From Mortierella alpina (Eukaryota > Mortierellomycota > Mortierellomycetes > Mortierellales > Mortierellaceae), in contig JANATF010000007.1 in assembly GCA_029449245.1 (NCBI GenBank), forward strand, positions 124,001 to 188,000: a stretch of 64,000 nt of DNA. Direction: 5' to 3'. A model generated the notes under the pieces. The model made no database searches. It had not been told where the DNA came from and saw only the letters and a list, made by a program, of their open reading frames with translations. Each line of letters opens with the position of its first letter. Position 1 is the stretch's first letter. The position numbers were made by a program, and so were the translations under genes. Below, in pieces: positions 1 through 9,971 of this stretch.

Positions 1-3000
1 ATCATCGACAGTGGCCCCTTCGTCCAATGCGATGATCGAGCCCAATGTTGCCCAGTCAAACACCTCTGCATCGGGGGTACTGAATGTTCCGGTTTTTCGA
101 ATCATGTATGGCGGATTGGTGACGATGTAGTCGAATTGAAGCCTTTTGGGATCTCTCAGCTTTAAAATGCAATAACGCTCCCATTCAATCTCCGTAGTGT
201 TTCCTTTCGGTACAGCCAGCTGTAAAGTGTCGCTCCTGAAAAGATGCAGTCGAGGGAGTTTTGAGGGCATACGAGCGCGATTCTCTTGGGGAGCAGCAGA
301 GTCGTTACATCGAGAGAGCTCCTGGACACGCTGTACTAGAGGCATCAATGCCGCAAGGATGCCGCACCGAGCCATCCAAAAAGCAAACCCGTCCAGTTCA
401 ATGCCCCAAACGTGCTCACAAATCTGATAGAGCAGTAGCCTCGATCCCGACTCTGAGTTCCAGATGGCCTCAACAGCGGGTCCCTTTTGCGCTTCCTGAA
501 TTAATAGGCGGATATAGCATGACAAAAATGTCGAGACGCCCAAGCATGGGTCCAACGCTGATGGTATCAGATTCTCCATTGCGTAATCCTGATGTGAACC
601 TCTGCCTTCCTTTATGCTGTTCGATACAGTCATCAGCGTACTCAAGAGGTCCTCGCCTTCCCTGACAGTCCTTCTCCACATGAAATCCACAATTCCTGGA
701 GGCGTGTAGAACTGGCCGTGATCCTTTTGATGTTCTTTGACGGTCATAGAAAGGACGTGTGTGGTATAGAGCTCATTCAGGATGACATCGAAATGTACCG
801 AGCGCATCGCATCGGCGTCAATGGAGGAGCCATCCTTTTCCAGCGGCCCGTCCTGATCGGAACCAAAAATAAAATAGTGCCATGCAAAGAGTCCGACCTC
901 TTGGTCCAACTGGCCAGACTCACTTTGGTTGTTTTCAGTCGTATTACGAGAGGTGATCCTCGTCATCGCGTCCTTGATCGGCTTCAGGACGTTGTCCCGG
1001 TCGCTGAAAAAATCCAGGAAGACTGACAATATGCTGCTGTCGTGAATGGCGCCTCTCTTCCGACGATCATCATCCAGTCCTCCCATGTCAATGTCCCTCA
1101 TATCGGAGGGACACGTTTGCATTCGAATACCAGCTTCAGATTGCAAGTCGGGTCTCGGGGTATCTACGTCGCTTAAGCGAGTCTGCATGAGCCAGCACAC
1201 AACACTCACGAATGCCGTCATGAGCGCCAGAAATTCAACTGTTGACTTGTACATTTCGGTAGATCCGCTGTCGTCCATGGCTTGTTTTCCATGAAAGTAA
1301 CTCTCATCACGGGGCACACCAGGTTCTCTTCGCGCGTCAAGGTATGTATCCGTATCCGACTCTACCTCCATGACCTCAGGAAATGTCGCATAGAATCGAG
1401 TGGGCAAGTGTGGATAGTGTCGTTGACCAGCAACGATAGGTGGAGAAGAAGCTTCTGCCGAGGTCTTTGCTGCACTAGCAAAAGATGAAGCAGGGTGTGT
1501 TGGGTGGCTCGAATGGGTCAGGAGTTCTCTAAACTGTGCCAGAGATTGAATGACTGTCGGACGAAAGTCCATCGGTTGCTCCTGAGAAGATAGATTGTCG
1601 CGTGTCGCAAAGGCATCATGGGATTGCAGCATCCCATTGAGTAAATCCACTAGGACGCCCTCAAGATTAGGATTCATCCGCTTGACGTCTATGAATCACA
1701 GAGCCTGTTAGGAGTATACAACATGTACACTGACAGAGTACCCAATGTAGAACAAACAATTTGCTGTGTTTTGAGCCTGCGCCTTACCTCTATCGTCCTT
1801 GGGAAAAATGAAGGACTCGAGTACGTCCGATACATGCTGCTTTGTCGAGATCAAAAGCCGGCCGAGTTGGGTACTAACTGCAACAGATGCGTCAGCCGGA
1901 CTGGCGACTGGGCTGCTTGAATGTTGCCGCCTGGCGGCAGTGCCCTTGTGGACAGACGGAGCAGGCGAAGGAGACGAGGAAGTAGATAGAGTAGGCAGCG
2001 ACGATGGAGGCTTCGAGGATGATGGCAATGATGAACTGGGGTAGAACCGTCGCTGGTAGTTGCTGTCTCCAGAGTGCTGCATCAGCTGTGCTCGGAAATG
2101 AGGCATGGGGAGAATCTGCTTGGAGCTTGACGTTGAGGTTGATGCACCGGATATAGAAACAGACTCTGGCTGTTGCATGTCGTATGGAGAATAACGCTGT
2201 TGTTGTTGTTGTTCTTGGTGCTGCAGTGGACGAGTGCCCCGATGCGCGAGTGCCTCTCGCTGAATCCTAGAGTCTAAAGCCTGCTCAGACGGCATGCCAA
2301 CATTCGGCGACAGAGCGAGAGGTCGCTTATTGGAGCCATCCACCCTGGGCAACGAATCTCGCCGACGAGGTGCCGAGGGTCCAGAGTCATCAGCAGGGTG
2401 GACGGGATATCCATGCTGAAGCTTCTCTGCGGGCACCTGTTGATTAAAGAAGCCGGACGTGCCGGACGTGCCATGACCATGACCTGCACCTGGGCTAGGC
2501 TCTGGGAGGAAGGGCGAAGCTTGAAACTGCGGGTTGTAGTACCCTGAGGTTGAGAAAAGAGCCGAGTCCTCTTCGTTGCTATCCCTGGTGCTGGACCCTT
2601 GCACGGCAGAGTAGCTAGAGCGACCCCTCTTCCGTCTTGAAATGGGTTCTGGGCGCAAAGTTGGGTGCTGAAAAGGCTGGTCATAAGATGCTGCAGCAGC
2701 GGCAGGCGAGGCAGGCGAGGCAGGCGGGGCAGGCGGCCCAGAGAACGAGAGGAGCGTGGGTAGCGAGTGCGATGCAAGGAGGCGATTCCCTGCATGGCTT
2801 GGATGCGAAAGACGTGAGGAGAAGCGCGACGAGGCTGTTGCGGCGAGGGTGGCCGAGGGTAAAGGGAGCGTGGGCGAGGAAGAGGAGGGCGAGGAGGAAG
2901 TTAAAGGCGCTGGATAAGGGGGTGCGCGTGACTGCAGGGAAGAGTGCGGTGCAGCAGACAATGCGGCTGATGGCGAGCTCTGCGCGGGCACGGCGAGGAT

Positions 3001-3873
3001 CGGCTGCAGACGTCTAGTCGATGGCCATTCATGCCCGGCCTGCGACTGGCCCTGCGGAGGCGGAACAGAGGCAGTATGAGCATCATGCAGCGAGCTGTCC
3101 CTTTGACGGCGCCCCTGCGCTCCTTGGCTACACTCGCTATCCAAGGGATAATGTTGACCTTGGTCTTGCTGTAATGGTGGATAGTGTTGATGCTGAGAAT
3201 GACGCCCATGATGCTGCCGATATTGCTGATATTGATAACGGTGTGGCTGCTCAGCCTTTTGTCCAAGAGTATATGGTGTAGCGGCGGCATGAATGAGAGG
3301 CGAGGCCCTTTGATCTTGCTGCCACGGATACGCGGATCCTTGACGCAGATCTTGAAGAGGGGAGGGGTGCTGTTGCAGATGATAAAACTGTGCATGCTGC
3401 CGGTGTTCTTCATGATGCTGGGGGTGATGAGAATAATGCTGATGGGAGTTGTGCTCCTGTGATGGGGTATACGAGTGCTGCTGGTGCTGGTGCTGGTGCT
3501 GGTGCTGAGGATATTGAGGACGGCGATGCTGGTCAGAGAACTGTCCATGGAGCGCGGAAGCGTATTGCTGTGGAACGGAAGAAGAGAGTAATTGCGGATG
3601 CGAGCTCTGGCTCAAAATTCGTTCCTGAGTTGGATCAGAGACCCACTGACGGTCTGCTGTCATCACACAGTCCGCTTGATCCGCTTGATCCGCTGGGACC
3701 GCCCTCTCCATGTCATTCTCGACATCGACTTCACCAGTGTTATTAGCCGATGAGTCCTGGCTCAATCCTGTGCCCCTGCCTTGTTGCATCAAAAAGTGAG
3801 GAAGAAAAGAGGAGAACGACGCTTGACCGTGTCTTAAACAGCCAGGCGTGCTACGGTATAAAACGGCGGGCAA
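1..3873 (-). CDS. N6-adenine DNA methyltransferase-domain protein with long His/Gln-rich N-terminus (3' end beyond window)
   Basis: Two exons are visible: 3873-1788 and 1688 to the left edge, separated by a 99-nt GT-AG intron (1787-1689) with a CTAAC branch-like site; phase 1 matches across it. Exon 1 (695 codons) is low complexity, rich in His, Gln, Ser and Pro. Exon 2 holds the motifs of bacterial restriction-modification N6-adenine methyltransferases in order: HGQFYTPP (from 720, residue about 1019), the SAM-binding LDPCLGVSTFL (about 555-525, residue about 1075), GIELDGFAFWMARCG, and the catalytic FDYIVTNPPYM (NPPY at 117-106, residue about 1220). The product should methylate adenine N6 in DNA; the substrate is unproven. 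It is not the MT-A70 (DPPW) family, and it is much longer than HemK2/N6AMT1, which also has NPPY. Motif I has GVS where GSG is usual. The start may be 3873 or the Met at 3789, since a TATA-like TTTATA lies near 3860. The gene is at least 1230 aa and continues past the window. Confidence 0.72.
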
Positions 3874-4400
3874 AAAGAGAAACTATTAAAAAACAAGCAA
3901 GTATGACAATCTATGTAGTGCATGCACATAGGGGGTGGAGCGGAAACGAAGGGGTGGATAGGCGGCGCAAAGAAAAAAAAGGTGCAATGGAAGCGTATGA
4001 GCAAACAACACTTGGAACAACGGAAAGGAAAACCAAATGACGGCAATGAAACAAACAAAGGAAAATAGAGAACAGCAAAGAGGAAGCGCGGAGGAGAGAG
4101 AACGAGGGAGAGAGAGAGAGAGAGAGAGAGAGGAGGGCTGGAGGGACAAACAGAACGATGCAGGGAGCACAAAAGGGACTACGAAGGAATTAGAAATTAG
4201 AAAGGGATAATAAGAGAGAGAGGAAGAAGAGAGAGCAAAAACAGAAATCAGAACGAGAACGAGAACAAAGAACAGAGCGGTGCGAGCTGAAATGAAAAAA
4301 AATAAATGGCAAGCGGACTCGGGGCGACTCTTCCTTTTGGCAGACAAGACAAAGCGACAGTGAGGCACCCAGAAAACGGCTACATGACCGCCCGAAAGGG
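3874..4400 (-). promoter_or_regulatory. Pyrimidine-rich leader/promoter of the methyltransferase gene, with (GA)n tract
   Basis: On the gene's strand this stretch is almost continuous C/T, including a dinucleotide run of about 25 nt at 4109-4133. Similar C/T-rich blocks precede most start codons in this window. No open frame here looks coding; the long frames are translations of low-complexity CT repeats. Confidence 0.4.
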
Positions 4401-5179
4401 GGGGACGGGGGGTCTTGCCTTCTCAGCATCCAAACTTACACAGCAATTCGACCTCCGGCTCTATAGTTTTCTTTGTTTTCATTTCTTTATTGTCTTCACT
4501 TACCCTTGTTTTTTTCGCCTCCCTCTCGCCTCCCTTCGTCTGCGCTCAGCTGGTTCCGCCAGTATGTTTTTCTTCCCTAGAGAGGGCCATGCGTACTCCA
4601 AAGATACGCGAATGGGTACGACGCCGCTACGCCACAAACGCGTTCCTGCCGCTGAAAATTTCTGAGCTGCAGCATGTTGTGCAACCATGGCTCAGAAAAG
4701 AGGCATCCGCCATCGTGCCTTCAAACGAGGAATTCACAAATGCAAGAAAGAATCAATGAAAATGGAATGATTCAAGATCCGGTCGTCCGGTCGTCCTACC
4801 TGCTCTCATTCGCTTAGACTGCTGAATTGCTGTAGACTTTTTTATTCAGGGAAGAGAAACGACGCGAGAGATTCAGTCCTTCAATGAGACACTCATCCCA
4901 ATCTGACTGCGCCTGCCATCCTTTTTTTATTCGTGCTATACTCATAAACGAGGGGTGTGAGGGCGAAGACCCAATGCCACATCCGAAAGACATATTTTCC
5001 GCCCAAGAATAATAAGGTTGCTTGCGTAAGGCTGCAGCTGGATCGTGCTCCGCTCTCCCTGTTCAAATGACGCATATTGCCTTGTCTTCGCTCGTCAATT
5101 GTGGCACTCCCTCCCTTCCTTGTTCTCTATCATCCCGGAAAGCATCATCAAAGTTAACCGACTACGCGACGAGAGGTTA
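4401..5179. other. Intergenic, no recognised gene
   Basis: A T/C-rich stretch (4440-4560) precedes a 56-codon frame beginning at the ATG at 4589 (+), which ends at 4759. Its product is Arg-rich and matches nothing I recognise. The T/C-rich stretch could be a second, divergent leader facing away from the methyltransferase gene, so a truncated gene is possible, but nothing else supports it. The rest holds no coding-like sequence. Confidence 0.3.
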
Positions 5180-5870
5180 TTGCATGAACGGGAGCAACAG
5201 TGTCTTTAGGATTTGGAGGCGCACAGACAGGCTGCACAGCGAGCAGAGGAGAGCCGATTACAAGCGATGAAGTCTCGCAGACTGGCTGCACAGTACGCAG
5301 AGGCAGCGCGACTACAGGCACGATTACAGAGACGCCAGATAGCGGAGGACTGGATGCGGGAACTACAGCGAGCCGTGGACGAGCTCAATAACGCAGTCGT
5401 CCACGCCTTGAATACTTACAACAACACCCATTGCTAGCTGAATTCCACACAGCAGTAGCAGCCGAAGACATGCCGGGACTCGCCGTGGTTACGGTTTGGT
5501 CCTGTGTGCATGTCTCCCTCGGACGCACCCGATGTGGAAAGGCTTTGGAGCACATGGGTTGACAACAACAAGCCAAGGACACTTTCGTGAGATGGCTCAA
5601 CGATCAAGAGTGGCACGGCAGAGATTGCCATGGCGTTTGGTGTCGGGATCTATCGTAACCCGAATTACTTACAGTGCACGGAAGAACAGACGGATACGCC
5701 TCCTCTGCGAAGGCCGAACTCACAGGTCTCCTTGTGGCTATTCTTTCGGCACCTCAAGACCAGAACACAATGGTGGAGCTAGACAATTAGTCCGTGGCTG
5801 AGCAGTATCAGAAGCTGGTTAAGGACAGGCGGGACGCATTACCTCGCAAACAATAACGTAGCAACTATGC
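5180..5870 (+). pseudogene. Degenerate retroelement relic with RNase H remnant
   Basis: Between about 5580 and 5860 the plus strand encodes, in broken frames, a segment that reads like the RNase H domain of LINE elements: VRWLNDQEWHGRDCHGVWC, then HGRTDGYASSAKAELTGLLV, then MVELDN followed by an in-frame TAG, then AEQYQKLVKDRRDALPRK. The acidic residues D..E..D are in the expected order. At least two stops interrupt it, so it is dead. Just upstream (5213-5437) is a 74-codon Ala/Arg/Gln-rich helical frame with two similar units of about 19 residues; it is probably part of the same relic, but this is inference. It is not related in sequence to the LINE at 26785-40192 in any way I can see. Confidence 0.5.
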
Positions 5871-6239
5871 AGGCCTGTAGGCGGTCCTTCATTAAGAGGT
5901 CCAGAACAAAGTAGGATCAATAGAGATGCACTCGTACAACCCGTCATCCTTCTCAGTCTCAATTTCATGGTCGACCTCAACTTCTTATATGACCCGTACC
6001 CTATACTTCATGTCGTCTGCTAACGTTTCGCAAGCCAGTAACCATCCCTGGTCGTCTTCGCGTCGTTGGAATAAACCAGAGGCGTGAACTCGCTACTGAT
6101 GGAGGTGATCTTTCATCATGTGCTGTTTTTCACACTCAGAACTCCACAAGTATCGAAGCGCTGTGCGAAGTAGGCTTTTGTGCCAACCTACATTCTTCCC
6201 CTATGCCTTGACAAACTAAAGTCTCGTGTACCACACTTG

Positions 6240-6996
6240 TAGGCTTTGCGGGGTTTCTTCATAGGTGACAACCTGTGGGATAAGAAGCTCCCCATCGTGT
6301 CATTCGGTGATAGTGACCAACGTGAAAGAAAGCTTCAAGTTGTAAGTAAGCTGGCCTTTCCTTTCGTCTATCATCTGTTCTGTGCTCTTTCAGTAGCACT
6401 CACTCTGCTTCATAGCTTCATTAACTAATGACGTAACAGTGCAAGAAGGTGAATGAAGGAAATGCTATGCTCAGCCCATCCAGCTTGGTATCTGGATCTC
6501 GCATATTCATACATGTTGTCTGCGTCAGAACTCAATACTTGATGATGAGCAGATACCAAGGACATCATCGAGCAACATCCACTCAAGGCGCGAACGCAAG
6601 AGTATAGGCGGGTATATATACCTATTCGTGGCATTGGCCGGAGCCCTGTGCGTGGGGTACGGCAGCGGCGTTGACGAGTCGAGGATGAGGGGGTGGCTGG
6701 CCGGGCGGTCGAACATCAAATACTTCGACCTCAGGCTCAGGTACATGTACTCCACAAGTGGGACAGCCATCACTGGGCAACGTGGCATCGTCAAGACGCC
6801 ATCGAGCCGCATCGGCTTCATGCTGGCGTACATGTTCGATGAGGACGATGATGCGTTGCTGACAAAGGAGGGTGGCCCCGACTTCGAAGAGTTGGTCACT
6901 AGGAGTCTCGACAGCGACGAGCTACTGGATGCCTACCGCGTAAGGCTGCTCTATCGGGTCTTGCAGGATGTCTGGCGGCAGGGTCAAGAAGCGTAG
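6240..6996 (+). pseudogene. Unrecognised coding-like stretch, probably a broken or partial gene
   Basis: Two coding-like blocks are present. Block 1 (about 6243-6340) encodes DNLWDKKLPIVSFGDSDQRE and ends at a good donor (GTAAGTAAG). An acceptor at 6440, preceded by a TTAACTAATGAC branch-like site, gives a 100-nt intron and continues as CKKVNEGNAM. That frame stops at about 6604. Block 2, in a different frame (about 6530-6996), is GC-richer than its surroundings and encodes a globular-looking sequence ending LLYRVLQDVWRQGQEA. I do not recognise either. Joining them needs another intron or a frameshift, so a decayed gene is the simplest reading. Confidence 0.3.
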
Positions 6997-8440
6997 CTCC
7001 TCCACTCGCTTTTTTCTTCCCTTTTTTCTATGCTTGCTACATGTTCCATTTTTTGCTTTAGTTCTTTGCTTCCTCTCTGCCTTCCCTACTTCGTTTTTTT
7101 TTATATCCTTGCTTCCCTTCTATTATTTGCTTCCTTGCGTCCCTTCCTTTTTTTGCTTGCTTTATTGCTTAAAGGAGCGTATTTGCATCCTGTGCTATGG
7201 ATCAATGTTGTTTGTGATGGCGACCAGTCTTTGCTTGGTCACTGCTGATCAGGCAGCAGGCCAAGAGGGGACATTGTGCTCAGAGGAAAATGCTCATGGC
7301 CACTGTGCCTCCAACCCTGCAAGAAAACATCATGGCTGTTTCGATCCAAATGTTTGAAAAGGTGCCGTCCTGAACGTTTTTGACTGTATATCATCCTGTG
7401 TAACAAATGATTCCAGTCGGCGCTAGTTCTGCATCGCGCATGTGATTTGATTTAGCCTCCACAGTGCCTCGACAATCCATTGTTGCTACTGATGCTGGGA
7501 CTCGGGAGCTGGTTTGCGAAGCTATAACGGGAGCCAGGTAGGCCAGTGGGTGAGCCGAGGGCACATATTGACAGTGAGCCTCTGGATCCTTTGTCCAGAT
7601 GGGTGTGCTGGCGTGCTGGTGTCAAAATAAGATTGAGGGTGCTTGCGGGGAGGGGTCGACTGCTGCGCTGTTGTGAAAGTGAATAGACGGCGGCAGGGAG
7701 TGGACTGATGGCGCTGCTTGAGGAATGGTGGCGTGCATGGACGGAAGCACTAAGGGAGGTGATGATGTCGAGATCTGAGGTTACGAGAAGGACGATGACA
7801 AGATGACGGAGGCCTGGTTGGAAGCAGAGAAAAAGTGGCCATGGCAGGAGTGAGTCTAAGCGTGAATGGTGTTATTCCGGCAGGATGTGGAGTGGATCGT
7901 CCAAAGGGATGGACAGGGCAAGGTGCAAGGGGTGAGTTGGAGATGGAAGAGGACAGAAAGACGACAACGAAGATGTTCTTAGATGAGCCGAGTTGGACGC
8001 TACGAATTTTAAGAACTACCTGGCAAAGATCTAGCATCATTCCATCCTCCTTGGATCGAGTCCTAGTCATCATAAGACAAGTTACGGTCCCTGGGTTCCA
8101 ACCCCTCAGGCCCGCGCAACTATTGCCACGCCTCATCAGCGTGTCTAACGGACGAAGGCTGCTGTTATAAAAAGGGTATCGTCCCTAGTCCCTCCAAAGC
8201 AGTACTCCCAAAGTGTGAAGCATGGGCATGGGCGCGCGAGGTGAAGGAATTTTTTTTTTATAACTACGATCCCCGGGAGCATGATAGGAGGGCGATTCAA
8301 AACTATGTAGGACTAGGCCGTTAGTTGAGCAATCACGGCTCCCCCGTTACTGCCGCGCCAGCCCGCGCCGGCCAGTATCCCTCCGCGTCCATAACCCCAG
8401 ACGCATGAACGGCCGGACCCGTCCTGTTGGACACTAGGCC
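6997..8440. other. Intergenic, no recognised gene
   Basis: A T/C-rich stretch at 7000-7170 resembles the leaders found before genes elsewhere here, but no convincing coding sequence follows it. The remainder is mixed-composition sequence with short chance frames only. Confidence 0.4.
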
Positions 8441-8444
8441 TCTT

Positions 8445-8684
8445 TTAGTCGGAGTCGTCGATCGAAAACAAACTTTGCAACCTCCCAAGGCGTTCCATAA
8501 CATTGAGTGTGTTCTTCCCATGAAAATTTCCAATGACTCGCTCGTCCGCTGCAGCATTTGTCACTTTCACATCAACCGCTAGTCCCTGTCTCAAGGATAG
8601 ATCGGAGAAATCACCACTGCTCCCAGAGTGGTCCCCAACACTCGTGCGTCCTCGGGCGCGTTTGCTCACAGTGGTAATTCCTTA
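8445..8684 (-). other. Short coding-like frame, possible terminal exon or relic
   Basis: A frame of about 78 codons without a good ATG reads SKRARGRTSVGDHSG near its start and ends GRLQSLFSIDDSD. It begins just after TTAAG, which could serve as a splice acceptor, so this might be the last exon of a gene whose other exons I cannot find. No family is recognised. Chance is a real alternative. Confidence 0.2.
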
Positions 8685-8860
8685 ACGGGAAGAGTGAAGG
8701 GAGGAAATAACGATGAAGGAAATAAAGCAAGGAAATAAGGATATCAAGGAAATAAGTAACAGTGACGTAATAGATTCCATCACAGGTACTTGTCTTCTAT
8801 ACACCTCCGAAAAACCGACGAATCAAATCGTCGGATGGATGTTTCATTCGTAAATCACAT

Positions 8861-8933
8861 GACTGTGTAGTATAGTGGTCCAGTACCCAGGACTTTGAAT
8901 CCTGTAACCCGAGTTCGACCCTCGGCACGGTCT
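8861..8933 (+). tRNA. tRNA-Gln (anticodon TTG)
   Basis: A full cloverleaf can be drawn. The acceptor GACTGTG pairs with CACGGTC (one G-T pair), the anticodon stem is CAGGA/TCCTG with loop CTTTGAA giving anticodon TTG, and the T arm is CCGAG-TTCGACC-CTCGG. The discriminator is T, as in other eukaryotic tRNA-Gln genes. There is no intron. A TTTTT run starts about 3 nt after the gene and fits a Pol III terminator. Confidence 0.93.
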
Positions 8934-9971
8934 CACTTTTTGATCATCACTGATCATTCACTGATTGCTGCAAAGGACGCGATTCGTTTCTTTTTTTTGG
9001 GGGAAAAGCTACTTGCCGCAGCCGGGTTGTTAGTGCTACATGGCAGCCCGTACAAAGCCCATGCAGCGCAACCTTTTTTGAAGCAAAAAGCGGCAACGAT
9101 TTGGAGCTGCAGAAGGTTACATGGGGCTAGGATACAACTTCTGTCCGGATGTGTATATATGTTGTTCCCTGATCGGCAATAGTTGGCAGTTTTTGCTTTT
9201 TTTGTCCGTCTTCCAAGACGACCGAGTTGCGTGAGCGAGGAGCTATGATCGGCCATGCTGGCATACTTACCTTTGCCAACCGTGACATGAAGCATTTTTA
9301 AAATACTAGCGACTTGGTGTCAAAGATCGATAATACGACGCGTTGGCGAAAGAGTGAGCGATCTGCTGTCGAACTTGGTTCTGACAGGGAGGGAGGGAGG
9401 GAGGGAGGTAAGGTACAGACGCTGGACGAGGGTCAGCGGCAGCGGTGCTGGTATGGGAGTGGATGGCCTTGGTTGCAGAGCGGGATCGGCAAGTATGTTG
9501 TTCCCGTGGAGCAGGTGTGATGGTGGGAAAGACAAAGACACAGAATCACAGATTTGAGGGGTGGTGCTTTATGGCTTGAACATGAATAGCTTTTTTTTTT
9601 TTTTTAAATCCTCCCTCGTCCCTTTGTCCCCCTAACTCTTTGTCTTTCTTGCCGTCTTTTTTTTTCACGTCGTCCATTCGTCGTGTGCTCTGCTCTGCCA
9701 GATGCTTGTCCGCCTTCCTCATCCCTAGTCCATCGCGCTTTTTCTTCCTTCTTCGTGCCGCATCAGGACCTTCTCTCTTCACGTCCCAACTCCGCCTCTG
9801 TGCAGCCATCACTCGACTGTCAAACTCTGCTCATTCCCATCACTCCGCATTGCACGTTTCCACAAAAGATATAGAGATATAGAGCAAACAGCCTTCCCCC
9901 ACAGACTTCACCCAGAAAGCAGCGAGTACTCTTGCAAACACAAAGCACACAAGCGCATAGGAGATTGCGAC
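8934..9971 (+). promoter_or_regulatory. Intergenic region and pyrimidine-rich leader of the recyclin-1 gene
   Basis: No gene is seen at 8941-9560. From 9588 to about 9830 the plus strand is strongly T/C-rich, starting with a T run of about 17 nt, then turns A/C-rich (CAAACACAAAGCACACAAG) just before the ATG at 9972. This C/T block followed by an A/C-rich leader recurs before other genes of the window. Confidence 0.4.

Noticed and set aside
1-1700. HemK2/N6AMT1 (protein glutamine methylase) identity for the NPPY gene
   Set aside because: That family is short and lacks the upstream GQFYTP motif; here the order and spacing match restriction-type adenine methylases.
1046-3746. Several plus-strand frames of 80-126 codons
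   Set aside because: They lie opposite the methylase exons, whose frame continues through them with splice phase and motifs intact.
3834-4429. Overlapping minus-strand frames rich in Leu/Ser/Phe
   Set aside because: Low-complexity translations of the CT-rich leader; several frames are open at once, as expected for a dinucleotide tract.
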